From contig JAHDIN010000018.1 of NCBI GenBank assembly GCA_020630775.1, positions 1-59,734 on the forward strand: a stretch of 59,734 bases of DNA, in the 5' to 3' direction. This document shows, in pieces, positions 1-8,955 of the stretch. The position numbers and the translations under genes are program-made. Under the pieces are notes generated by a model, which saw only the letters and a list, made by a program, of their open reading frames with translations, was not told the origin of the DNA and searched no databases. Positions within the stretch are counted from its first letter, which is position 1; each line of letters starts with the position of its first letter. Source of the stretch: Saprospiraceae bacterium (lineage in GTDB: Bacteria; Bacteroidota; Bacteroidia; Chitinophagales; Saprospiraceae).

Positions 1-3000
1 CTGTAGAACCTACAGATACCAATCTCACTAAACCAAAGTCAATAGTCATATCACCATTGTCATCTCTAGCCGCGTCTTTTGAGCCATTAGAACCAGGCTC
101 ATTTGTAGGCTCTGTATTAGGTTGAAGATTAAATACATTAGATACGATTAGACCATCTGTTAGGCCGTCACCATCAGTATCTTGTTGTGTACCGTTATCA
201 TTTCCGTCTACTTGATCATCATTAGAAGCATCAGTAGTTGAAGAAACAGGAGCGGAATCCGGCGCTTCAAAAGAAATGTAATAATCTCCAGGTAATAAAT
301 TATCAAATAAGTAAGACCCATCAGCAGTCGTTGTTGTAGTTGCTACTAATTCGTCAGTAGCTGCATCAAACAATGAAAGTGTTACAGTCTTTCCTTTAGA
401 ATCCAAACCAGCTTCATCAGCATCTTGAATACCATTATTATTATCATCTAAGAATACAGTTGAACCAACGCTAGATAATTGAACTAGACCGAAGTCAATA
501 GTCATATCACCATTGTCGTCATCTGCACCATCTTTTCCACCATTAGAACCTGACTCATTTGTAGGCTCTGTATCTGGTGTTAAGTTGAATACATTAGATG
601 TGATCATACCATCAGTAAGGCCATCACCATCTGTATCTTGTTGCGTACCGTTATCATTACCATCCACCTGATCATCTGCTGAAGCATCTGTAGTAGATGA
701 AACTGGAGCAGATTCAGGAGCCATGAATTGGATAAAGTAATCACCAGGTAATAAGTCATCGAATAAGTAACTACCATCAGTAGTCGTCTGTGTTGTTGCT
801 ACCACATTTCCTGTAGCTGCGTCAACCAATTCTAAAACAATTGACTTTCCTTTTGCATCAGCACCTAACTCACCATTATCTTGGATACCATTGTTATTAT
901 CATCAAACCAAACAGTAGATCCAACACTTACAGTTCTTACTAAACCGAAGTCAATAGTCATATCACCATTGTCATCATCACCAGCATCTTTTCCACCATT
1001 AGTTCCAGGCTCATTTGTAGGCTCTGTATCTGGTGTTAAGTTAAATACCGGAGAAGTAATTAGACCATCAGTAAGGCCATCACCATCTGTATCCACTTGA
1101 CTACCGTTATCATCACCATCTACTTGATCATCATTTGTATTTGTAGTAGTTGATGAAATCGGCGCAGAATCAGGAGCTACAAATTCAATGTAGTAATCAC
1201 CTGGAAGAAGATTGTCAAATAGGTAACTTCCATCAGCACTAGTTGAAGTCGTTGCCACCAATGAATTATCATCAGCATCATACAACTCTAAAGTGATTGT
1301 TTTACCTTTTGAATCAACACCTTCTTCACCAGCATCTTGGATACCGTTATTATTATCATCAAACCAAACTGTAGAACCAACACTTACCAATCTTACTAAA
1401 CCAAAATCCACAGTCATATCGCCGTTTTCATCGTTTGATCCGTCTTTACCGCCATTTGTTCCTGGCTCTCCTGTAGGCTCATCATCAGCTCTTAAAGTAA
1501 TAACGGGAGAAGTGATTAAGCCATCAGTTAGACCATCACCATCTGTATCTTGCTGAATACCATTATCATCACCATCTACTTGATCATCACTATCATTTGT
1601 TGTAGTAGATGAAACAGGAGCAGAGTCTGGAGCATCAAATTGAACGATGTACTCACCTGGCACTAAGTTTTCAAACAAGTAACTACCATTAGTAGTAGTC
1701 TGGGTAGTTTGAACAACCTGTCCAGTTCTTACATCGATTAATTCAAGTGTAACAGTTTTACCTTTTGAATCAACACCCTCTTCACCAGCATCTTGGATAC
1801 CGTTATCATTATCATCATACCAAACTGTAGAACCAATAGACATTAATGGAACTAAACCGAAATCGATTGTTACGTCACCATTATTATCATCTGCAGAATC
1901 TAAGTCAGATTTCTTCTCAGTTTCGATAGGTTCTTGATTATCCATCAAAGTGATAACTGGAGAAGTAATAACACCATCTGTTACACCATCGCCATTCGTA
2001 TCTTGTTGGATACCGTTGTCATCACCATCAACTTGATCATCGTTTGTACTTGTAGTAGTTGATGAAACAGGTAAGCTGCTAGGAGCAATAAATTCAACGT
2101 AGTAATCTCCTTCATCAAGGTTATCGAAGTAGTAACTTCCATTATCACTTGAAGTAGTAGACCTTACGAATGTACCGTCAGCTCTATATAAATCAACTTG
2201 TACTGCTTTTCCTTTTAATCCAAGAGATTGCTCTCCTTGATCTTGGAAACCATTGTTGTTATTATCAGTGTATAAAACACCACCAATACTTACACATGGT
2301 AATTCGCAGAAAGTCTCTGTAGCTGTTGTTTGATTTCCTGTACAGTCAGTTGCTGTCCAAGTTCTTGTCGTACATCTTCCATCAACTGTATCAACGAAAG
2401 TTAACTCAACATCATCATCACAGTTATCAGAAGTTGTAGGTTGGCTGAAATTAGGAGCAGCGTCAGTATTACAATTGTGATTTCCACCTTGTCCAACACC
2501 TAAGATTTCAGGAGCCTCAGTATCTTCTATTTGCCATACTTGAGTAACGAAAGTTTCGTTACCAGAGCAATCTTCAATTTTATACGTTCTTGTTACAGTT
2601 TCAGGTCCTCCATTACATTGTACTGAAGTGATATCATCTGAAACAAAAGAAACCGTCACTGCATCAAGACAGTTGTCATCTAAATTGATAACTTCTGAAA
2701 TGTCTGAAGCAGGAAGGTCATCAAAGCACTGAAGAGGAGAAGTAGGTTTTGTTTCACCAGTTGGAGGTGTCACATCCTCAATTGAAATTGTTTGAACAAC
2801 TTCAGTTGTATTACCAGCACAGTCTTTGATTTGATATGTCCTTCTGATTCTTGAAGGATCAGCGTCTCCGCCGTCACAATCAAGTTGTGTCACATCATCT
2901 CTTAACCAAGTTACTTCGAGATCATTATTGATGTCACAGTTATCAGATAAATTACTTACGAGAGAAGGATCCGGATCAGGTATTTCATTGAAACACTCGA

Positions 3001-5800
3001 AGTTTAAGTCAGCAGGTGCACTACCTTGTGGAGGTGTTACATCTTCGACATTAATTTTTTGAACAACCGTAGAACTGTTACCGGCACAGTCCTCGATTTG
3101 ATATGTTCTATTAACGGTAACTTTTGCACCATCACACACAGCACTAGTCACATCATCACTAACCCAAGTTACTGTTAAAGCTCCTTCACAATTATCAGCT
3201 TCATCACTTACTACATTTGGATTTGGAGCAGGGATATCGCTGAAACATTCTACATTAATATCAGAAGGATTTGAAGCTGTAGGCGCAGTCGTATCATCAA
3301 CAGTAATTGTTTGTTGTACGTTTATTGAATTACCACATGCATCTTCTACTTTATAAGTTCTTGTCACAACTGTTGGATCTTGACCTCCATCACAAGGAAC
3401 AGAAGTTACATCATCACTTACGAAAGTTACAGTTGGTGTAGAACAATTATCATTTTCATCTGTCACCACATTTGGATTTGGTGCAGGGATATCACTAAAA
3501 CACTGTACATTAATCGCTGCAGGATTACTTGCAGTTGGATTAACATCATCTTTTACATTAATCACCTGTGTCTCAGAAACTGAATTATTACAATCATCAG
3601 TAGCTGTCCATGTTCTTGTGATCGTATAATCACATGGTTCATTTCCAGTTATAGTTTCTGTGAAATCCGTTTGTACGTTACAGTTATCGCTTGCTGATAC
3701 ATTATAATCATCTGGATAAGCTGGCACATCGAAAGGACATTTTACATTTTCGTTTGCAGGAACTCCTGTTATTACAGGGTTTTCATTATCTACAATTGTA
3801 ATTTTTTGACTACATGATACAGTAATTGGTGTTGTTGTAGAACTTGCACAACAAGCATTTACTGTAAATTCGTCAATCTCCCAAATATTTTGGTCATCGT
3901 CTTTAGAGTCGAATGAAGGTGCATAACCTAATAATTCGAATTTAAATTGCGTAGCACCATTGTATGCAAAATCGGAATCGCTAGAAAAATCAAAACATTC
4001 CTGCGTCCATCCTGAAGTTGTATTGTTATTTGTAGACTTGAAAATTTCAGTACCGTTTTTCAATACTCTAATACCATACTTTGATGGTGGGTAGTTAGTT
4101 CCGAAGTTTTCATTAGTGGTTATTGCTCTTTCATAGAAGCAGAACTCTGTTAATTGGCCACTATCTCCATTGCTGAAGTTTAATGTAAACTCAGTAGCAT
4201 CGCTATCATTATTAACAAAACTTCCAGAATCTTGACCACCTACACATGCCGCAGATTCAGGAGTACCTAATGCACCTTGCACACAAGAACTTTTGCCGTC
4301 TTTAGTAACATTTCCAGGATGGAAATTCGGAGAACAACTTAAGAAAGGTGTGCTTATAGCTGGAACTCCATTTCCAGATAAAGGATTACCACCAAAGTCT
4401 CCACATAGGTTACCCGTCTTAGGACCAGTAAAGTCCCAATAGGCAATAGTTTGCGGAAAGCAAGAGTTAGTCGTTGCCTCTCCAGTTGCCATCCAAGTCC
4501 TCGTTATTGTTTGAGGACAGCTATTACTATTGTAAAGATCATCAAAAGTAATAGTTGGATTATCACAATTATTACCATTAACTGTTGCATATCCTGTATT
4601 TGCTGGATCACCTGATTCATCACAATTAATTGTGATATCTGCAGGACAAGTAATATTACATTCTGGAGTTAAGTCTTCTTTACAGAAACAAACACCAGAA
4701 GGCAGTACACTTTGTGCACCACCGCAATCACATCCTGTATGTACAATTTTAAATTGGTCAGCACCATTTTGCAAGTTAACGGTTCCTAAAGAACCAGTTA
4801 CCCAAGCATAGTCTTGACCTTCAGGCACATCTGCAGTAGAGCCTGACTCTGCTACTTTAGTCCCATTTTTATAAAATTCAATTTTCCAAATTTCACATGG
4901 CTGATTTCTAGAGGCTCTGCCTACATATCCATCAGCTGAAACATACTCAGGTATGTTTACATTCATATTCCCGCTATGAAAAATAGCAGGTAAGTCAATT
5001 AAATGTGTTTCTGTCTTTCCACCGCAGAGTAATTTACAACCTGATTCATAACTACCATTAACTAGTTGAATGTTAGCATCCCAATTATAGGAGTCAGGAC
5101 AAGCGCAAGTAGTCTTTGGAGGTAGCTGAACATTACTACTGCAATAAGTTGGATTGAGATTCCAAACCACTTTCTTTGTACAATCTGTTTTGGTAAAGTG
5201 CTCATCATAGACCATATCAGCACCCCACTTACAATTAGTAGCTCTGTACATAGCTCCTTTAAAAACATCTTGAACTATAAAATTTTGCCCAGGCTGTATA
5301 GTCGTTAGATATACATCCCCAGAGGGCAGCCATTCGTAAATACAAGTTTCACAACTACCGTTGTTTTCTATACGTACGTCTTCTCGACATACATTACAAT
5401 AGTTTGTATTTACACTAAATGCCTGATCAGCACAACCAGACACCATGTAATGGTGATCAAACTCCAAATTACTCCAGTCCTGGGCGTTAGTATTGATTAC
5501 TCGATACTTTTCACCATCAGCGGCTGCAGTAAATGTTTTCACTTTGTAAGCATCTATCTGATCCAGATAGACATCTCCTTTTGGCAGCCAATGATAAACA
5601 AGGACTGGGCAAGGACCATCATTATTAATTCTAACCCTAGGGTTACAATCATCTTCAGAAGTTGAGGCCTGAAGATCAAATGATGACATAGCCATAAAGG
5701 AGAAAATCATCAATAATAGACCACCCAGGTTTAAAGTGGACTTCATTGATGATGAAAAATTGGTTTGGCAACAATCGCCAACGTCATTTAAATTTTTCAT
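1..5800 (-). CDS. Giant secreted HYR/SdrD_B-type surface protein, C-terminus beyond window
   Basis: The frame is open from ATG at 5798-5800 to the window edge (about 1933 codons) and has no stop inside the window. A second in-frame ATG at 5744-5746 begins a more typical signal peptide (MKSTLNLGGLLLMIFSFMAM) and may be the true start. Order of parts: two ~85-residue repeats with the signature WLPxGDVYL (about 5650-5150); a Cys-rich region; a HYR/Ig-like module interrupted by a jelly-roll-like domain (about 4460-3860); about five further Ig-like modules with DNC, RTW/RTY and CGN signatures (about 3800-2310); then SdrD_B-like repeats with DxDxDG-type acidic loops. It is probably exported by the Sec and T9SS routes and displayed on the cell surface as an adhesin or matrix protein. 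The T9SS sorting domain would lie outside the window, so the secretion route is inferred. Function and ligand are unknown. Confidence 0.9.
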   Translation of the reverse strand, partial: MKNLNDVGDCCQTNFSSSMKSTLNLGGLLLMIFSFMAMSSFDLQASTSEDDCNPRVRINNDGPCPVLVYHWLPKGDVYLDQIDAYKVKTFTAAADGEKYRVINTNAQDWSNLEFDHHYMVSGCADQAFSVNTNYCNVCREDVRIENNGSCETCIYEWLPSGDVYLTTIQPGQNFIVQDVFKGAMYRATNCKWGADMVYDEHFTKTDCTKKVVWNLNPTYCSSNVQLPPKTTCACPDSYNWDANIQLVNGSYESGCKLLCGGKTETHLIDLPAIFHSGNMNVNIPEYVSADGYVGRASRNQPCEIWKIEFYKNGTKVAESGSTADVPEGQDYAWVTGSLGTVNLQNGADQFKIVHTGCDCGGAQSVLPSGVCFCKEDLTPECNITCPADITINCDESGDPANTGYATVNGNNCDNPTITFDDLYNSNSCPQTITRTWMATGEATTNSCFPQTIAYWDFTGPKTGNLCGDFGGNPLSGNGVPAISTPFLSCSPNFHPGNVTKDGKSSCVQGALGTPESAACVGGQDSGSFVNNDSDATEFTLNFSNGDSGQLTEFCFYERAITTNENFGTNYPPSKYGIRVLKNGTEIFKSTNNNTTSGWTQECFDFSSDSDFAYNGATQFKFELLGYAPSFDSKDDDQNIWEIDEFTVNACCASSTTTPITVSCSQKITIVDNENPVITGVPANENVKCPFDVPAYPDDYNVSASDNCNVQTDFTETITGNEPCDYTITRTWTATDDCNNSVSETQVINVKDDVNPTASNPAAINVQCFSDIPAPNPNVVTDENDNCSTPTVTFVSDDVTSVPCDGGQDPTVVTRTYKVEDACGNSINVQQTITVDDTTAPTASNPSDINVECFSDIPAPNPNVVSDEADNCEGALTVTWVSDDVTSAVCDGAKVTVNRTYQIEDCAGNSSTVVQKINVEDVTPPQGSAPADLNFECFNEIPDPDPSLVSNLSDNCDINNDLEVTWLRDDVTQLDCDGGDADPSRIRRTYQIKDCAGNTTEVVQTISIEDVTPPTGETKPTSPLQCFDDLPASDISEVINLDDNCLDAVTVSFVSDDITSVQCNGGPETVTRTYKIEDCSGNETFVTQVWQIEDTEAPEILGVGQGGNHNCNTDAAPNFSQPTTSDNCDDDVELTFVDTVDGRCTTRTWTATDCTGNQTTATETFCELPCVSIGGVLYTDNNNNGFQDQGEQSLGLKGKAVQVDLYRADGTFVRSTTSSDNGSYYFDNLDEGDYYVEFIAPSSLPVSSTTTSTNDDQVDGDDNGIQQDTNGDGVTDGVITSPVITLMDNQEPIETEKKSDLDSADDNNGDVTIDFGLVPLMSIGSTVWYDDNDNGIQDAGEEGVDSKGKTVTLELIDVRTGQVVQTTQTTTNGSYLFENLVPGEYIVQFDAPDSAPVSSTTTNDSDDQVDGDDNGIQQDTDGDGLTDGLITSPVITLRADDEPTGEPGTNGGKDGSNDENGDMTVDFGLVRLVSVGSTVWFDDNNNGIQDAGEEGVDSKGKTITLELYDADDNSLVATTSTSADGSYLFDNLLPGDYYIEFVAPDSAPISSTTTNTNDDQVDGDDNGSQVDTDGDGLTDGLITSPVFNLTPDTEPTNEPGTNGGKDAGDDDNGDMTIDFGLVRTVSVGSTVWFDDNNNGIQDNGELGADAKGKSIVLELVDAATGNVVATTQTTTDGSYLFDDLLPGDYFIQFMAPESAPVSSTTDASADDQVDGNDNGTQQDTDGDGLTDGMITSNVFNLTPDTEPTNESGSNGGKDGADDDNGDMTIDFGLVQLSSVGSTVFLDDNNNGIQDADEAGLDSKGKTVTLSLFDAATDELVATTTTTADGSYLFDNLLPGDYYISFEAPDSAPVSSTTDASNDDQVDGNDNGTQQDTDGDGLTDGLIVSNVFNLQPNTEPTNEPGSNGSKDAARDDNGDMTIDFGLVRLVSVGST
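26..2300 (-). repeat. Tandem SdrD_B-like coding repeats, exact 456-bp period
   Basis: The repeated segment encoding the VDFGL motif recurs at about 35, 491, 947, 1403 and 1859, which is exactly 456 bp (152 codons) each time. Each unit contains SIGSTVWxDDNNNGIQD, a GSYxFxNLxPGxYxVxF core and an SDDQVDGDDNGIQQDTDGDG acidic loop. Five full units and the start of a sixth lie in the window. The unit resembles the SdrD B / Cna B prealbumin-like fold, usually a Ca-stabilised stalk. The array probably continues beyond the left edge. Confidence 0.9.
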
Positions 5801-6103
5801 TCTCGTGTAAAATTTTCTCAACAAAAAGGTTTTTAATGTAATAAGACAGAAAATGGAGTTTTGTCCTTACCTCTTTAGGCATGGACTTTATATGGTTTAA
5901 TTAACTTCTAAATACCTTATTGAGTAAAATGGAAATAATAATGATTGCCTAAGAGATGAGATACAGATGTAGGCATGCTTCACCACAAGGTTCACATGAT
6001 GAATCATAGCATAAATCGGTTTCGTAATTCTCATTCAAAGGTTTTGAACTAATGACATTGGTCATCAATTCGATTCGCAATTTGCATTTTATTCACTTCT
6101 TGT

Positions 6104-6120
6104 GACTCAAATATTGAGTC
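6104..6120. promoter_or_regulatory. Perfect 17-bp dyad, possible operator
   Basis: GACTCAA-ATA-TTGAGTC is a perfect inverted repeat about 300 bp upstream of the giant minus-strand gene. Its symmetry and small centre suit a dimeric regulator site. A second small dyad, TTGTC-AA-GACAA, follows at 6155-6166. No regulator can be named. Confidence 0.35.
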
Positions 6121-6192
6121 AAGTAGCGTTTATTAAAATAGCTTTGTAAAGTAGTTGTCAAGACAATTTTTAAAATGTAAAGTAGACTACAT

Positions 6193-6219
6193 AAAAAAGT
6201 CTCTAATTGCAATCAGACT
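6193..6219 (-). terminator. Terminator-like hairpin
   Basis: On the minus strand AGTCT-G-ATT-GC-AAT-TAG-AGACT is followed by six Ts. It is the weakest of three minus-strand hairpins in this spacer, and no recognised gene ends just before it. Confidence 0.4.
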
Positions 6220-6304
6220 GGTAAGTGGTTATGGGTAGAGATGGTTAACCTCCAATAATCAGACAAGTATTTAAAGGCTGACCCCTACTCGTTTAAGCAT
6301 TTAA

Positions 6305-6338
6305 AATAAAAAACCCCCGATTTAAATTAACCGGAGGT
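6305..6338 (-). terminator. Rho-independent terminator, minus strand
   Basis: On the minus strand AACCTCCG pairs with CGGGGGTT (one mismatch) around an A/T-rich loop and is followed by a T-run. No protein gene lies between this and the next upstream terminator (6531-6563), so it either backs up that terminator or ends a small RNA. Confidence 0.6.
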
Positions 6339-6448
6339 TGCTTATTGTTAGTAGATCTATTGCGTCTTTAAAAGACTCGGTTTCATTCTCATTATAGCAC
6401 TATTGAAGCGCTATTATTAAGACATATTTTTGAGGAGTCACCCCTATG

Positions 6449-6472
6449 AAAATGTAAACTATTTTACATTTT
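6449..6472. promoter_or_regulatory. Perfect 24-bp inverted repeat
   Basis: AAAATGTAAA-CTAT-TTTACATTTT has 10-bp perfect arms. It lies directly next to the ACCCCTA block of the middle repeated module (6440-6446), upstream of it on the minus strand. It could be an operator or an RNA hairpin. Confidence 0.4.
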
Positions 6473-6530
6473 TATTTTCATATGTGTATTATACTCAGCT
6501 AGAACACCATACGAAACACATAAACACACG

Positions 6531-6563
6531 AAAAAAAAAATAGCCCCCTCAATGAGGAGGCTT
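6531..6563 (-). terminator. Rho-independent terminator of the M49-like gene
   Basis: On the minus strand AGCCTCCTC pairs with GAGGGGGCT (one mismatch) around a 3-base loop and is followed by about ten Ts. It lies about 105 bases after the stop codon at 6669. Confidence 0.8.
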
Positions 6564-6668
6564 TATTACTTTAACACTTAATTATTCTATCGTATTTAAG
6601 AATGATATTCATTCTCTCTTATTATAGAGACAGGATAAATTTATTCTACCCCTATCCTTTTTTGAAAA

Positions 6669-8363
6669 TTATAATCCTAACACTTCAATGCCTTGATTAA
6701 AAACTACATCAATTGGAATACCTTCATTTGCTAGTTTATCAAGATCACCTTTTAATTGGTCTTTTATTAAGCCGTAGTTATTAACTAATTTATCTACTTC
6801 GGTATAATTTCCATCACCTTGAAGTGTCAATATAATCTCTGAAAGATCATACATTGCTTTTTCTAGATTTTCCTTATTCACTGTGTAAAGGCCTTTTTCA
6901 TTTCTGGTGAAAGCACCTTTTTCATCGAAGAAATTGAATCGAATCATATTGGCTTTTCCATGCGCACTAGAAGCACCAAACCTTACTGATCGAAATATAC
7001 TTGTCATGAAAGTCACATAATAATCCATAAGATCTTCTTTCAACTCTCCCCTATCATGTAATTGCTTAATCATGTATAAGCCTAACATATCAGCTTTGCC
7101 TTCTTCTATTGCTGAGGCATGATTTTTAAGGGCCTTTCGAACTGTACCTTTGTTATTAATTGTATTCTTGATGCCTAGACCATGTGCAACTTCATGAAAC
7201 ATAGTATTTGAAAAAAAGGCATCAAAAGTGATATGTTTTCTTTGTTCTGGATCGATCAATTCTTCAGAAATAGGCATTAAGATTTTATCAAATTTAGCCT
7301 TCATGGCATTTTTCAACTGCAATCTTCTAGTGCCTTTAGCTAATTGTACCTTTTCATCATTTGGTAAATTAATGGCAATTGTTTTACTACCGGCATTACA
7401 GTCCCCAGAATAATAAATTACATCGTAAGCATTTAATTCAGTATCTCTGCCTGGTTCTTCTTGTTTGTATTTGTCTGAAACTGGCAATCCTGCTTGAAGG
7501 TCAGGTAGAAAAGCTGCGTACTTCTCCAATCTTTTGCTCCAATCCATATCTTTTACCAAAACATAAGCTTCATGAGCTGCTTTATATCCAAATAACTGGT
7601 CTTCATAAGTTTCTATTGGACCAATAACGACATCGATATGATTATCCTTCATGTCTAGCCACGCCATATCGCTTTTTTGATACTTATCATCTAAAAGTGC
7701 TTGAGCCCTTAGGTTAAGATATTTTGTAAGCGCCTGATTATCAGATAATTTAGCCGCTTCTTTTAATAGTTTTGAAGCCTTTTTAGTCTGGTTGATGAAT
7801 TGTTTGTAGTAAGGCACTTCTATTAATGTACCATCTGCGCCTCTTCTAATGAATGTATATAAGCTGTCTTTTCCAGGATAATCCCAAGACTCAAATTCTT
7901 CCTTAGTCATGTCCTTTGGGTAATAATTAGCTCCTAAAGGTTTTTCGCCAACGCCATCAACAAATGGCTTATTCCCATTAAGCCTATCCCAAGGTCCATA
8001 ATTAATATCAGCAAATATTTGCGTTGGCTTATCATCGATTTTTGATAGCAATTCATTTCTTGAGCCATAGGACTCATACCAAAACAATTCATTCATAATC
8101 TGACCAGCCTCAATTAATTTGGTGATAAGCTTTTTCTCAGATTCACTTAACTTAGTTAAGTCTGTCTTCAACGTAAAGGGAATATACTTAGATAGTAATT
8201 TCGAATTTCCATGAGTTTTGTAGACTGCGTTGAAATCTAAATTGGCGTCCTCAATGACTTTTGATTGGCCATCTCCGGATTTAACGATGACGCCCTCAGA
8301 TTGATTTTGGCAAGCCAATAGAGAACAGACAAATAGAGTTGTGAATATCAAATATTTAAACAT
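6669..8363 (-). CDS. M49-like (dipeptidyl-peptidase III family) zinc peptidase lipoprotein
   Basis: A 564-residue lipoprotein: hydrophobic signal, then lipobox LLAC with Cys18, so it is probably anchored in the outer membrane or periplasm. The zinc site is HEVAH at residues 390-394, and a second motif EEGKAD at 420-425 matches the EExxAE/D helix of family M49, which supplies the third ligand. Classical M49 enzymes have a hexapeptide HExxGH; here it is the five-residue HExxH form. The family removes dipeptides from peptide N-termini. It has its own downstream terminator and no co-directional partner, so it appears monocistronic. Family assignment is from motif order and spacing; the start is fixed by the signal peptide. 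Confidence 0.75.
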   Translation of the reverse strand: MFKYLIFTTLFVCSLLACQNQSEGVIVKSGDGQSKVIEDANLDFNAVYKTHGNSKLLSKYIPFTLKTDLTKLSESEKKLITKLIEAGQIMNELFWYESYGSRNELLSKIDDKPTQIFADINYGPWDRLNGNKPFVDGVGEKPLGANYYPKDMTKEEFESWDYPGKDSLYTFIRRGADGTLIEVPYYKQFINQTKKASKLLKEAAKLSDNQALTKYLNLRAQALLDDKYQKSDMAWLDMKDNHIDVVIGPIETYEDQLFGYKAAHEAYVLVKDMDWSKRLEKYAAFLPDLQAGLPVSDKYKQEEPGRDTELNAYDVIYYSGDCNAGSKTIAINLPNDEKVQLAKGTRRLQLKNAMKAKFDKILMPISEELIDPEQRKHITFDAFFSNTMFHEVAHGLGIKNTINNKGTVRKALKNHASAIEEGKADMLGLYMIKQLHDRGELKEDLMDYYVTFMTSIFRSVRFGASSAHGKANMIRFNFFDEKGAFTRNEKGLYTVNKENLEKAMYDLSEIILTLQGDGNYTEVDKLVNNYGLIKDQLKGDLDKLANEGIPIDVVFNQGIEVLGL

Positions 8364-8537
8364 TAATTTATGCTTTTCGTTATTGTAATGAAGTTAGAAG
8401 CGCATTAAGCTTATTCTAATTATTTTAATATACAATATAAATAAATCCACTGGTTCTCCCATTGGAATCAACGAAATTGAATAAATAGAATTTCAATTTT
8501 GCCATTGCTTAATTTAATGTATACCTAAACTAATCTT

Positions 8538-8897
8538 ATGAAAAAAACTTTGGTCATTGGTGCTTCAACCACATCCACTCGGTATGCTCATCAAGCTGTT
8601 AAAAGATTGGTAAAAGCTGGCATAGAAGCTATCGCTTTAGGTAAAAATCCCGGTAAAATTGGCGATATCGAAATAGAAACTCAATACAGAGACTTTGAAA
8701 ACATACACACAGTTAGCATTTACATAAGAGAGGAATTACAAGATACGCTGTTCAAATACTTTAAGCGTCTCCAACCGCAAAGAGTCATTTTCAATCCTGG
8801 TGCTGAAAACGCCATTTTAAAATCGCAGTTAGAAAAAAATGGAATAGAATGCTTGAATGCGTGTACCTTGGTGATGTTAAGCACAGGAAGTTTTTAA
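8538..8897 (+). CDS. CoA-binding domain protein
   Basis: A 119-residue single-domain Rossmann protein of the CoA_binding_2 (YccU-like) type. The N-terminal VIGASTTSTRYAH is the nucleotide-binding turn, followed by a GKNPG segment and the late FNPGAEN motif typical of the family. It has no signal peptide and is cytoplasmic. These proteins are thought to bind CoA, but a physiological role is not established. It stands alone, convergent with the proline dehydrogenase gene and divergent from the M49-like gene. Confidence 0.85.
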   Translation: MKKTLVIGASTTSTRYAHQAVKRLVKAGIEAIALGKNPGKIGDIEIETQYRDFENIHTVSIYIREELQDTLFKYFKRLQPQRVIFNPGAENAILKSQLEKNGIECLNACTLVMLSTGSF

Positions 8898-8955
8898 CCC
8901 TGACTATGCATTAGAAAATCTAACCATAACGGAGCTTCTAACCCTTAATCCGGTT

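Larger units (their letters stand above)
6261..6654 (-). repeat. Triplicated AGACA-N15-ACCCCTA module
   Basis: Copies lie at 6261-6287, 6420-6446 and 6628-6654. In each, AGACA and ACCCCTA are separated by exactly 15 bases. On the minus strand each reads TAGGGGT...TGTCT, followed by an A/T-rich segment and, 40-80 bases on, by a terminator-like hairpin. The sequences between the conserved blocks differ, so this is not a simple recent duplication. Possible meanings are REP-like elements, tandem small RNAs or protein-binding sites. Confidence 0.55.
5801..6668. other. 868-bp spacer with repeated modules, dyads and terminators
   Basis: No convincing protein gene is present; the longest minus-strand start gives an 11-codon peptide (near 6393). 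The spacer holds three minus-strand terminator-like hairpins, three copies of an AGACA-N15-ACCCCTA module, and several perfect dyads (6104-6120, 6155-6166, 6449-6472). It must also contain the promoter of the giant gene ending at 5800, but I could not see a clear TAnnTTTG element on the minus strand. It is the most structured non-coding stretch in the window. Confidence 0.7.

Noticed and set aside
1..2300. Regular direct repeats that might suggest a CRISPR array
   Set aside because: The period is 456 bp and the repeats are in one open coding frame; they are protein repeats.
6360..6394. 11-codon minus-strand frame MRMKPSLLKTQ
   Set aside because: Too short to distinguish from chance, although it precedes a terminator; kept only as part of the module finding.
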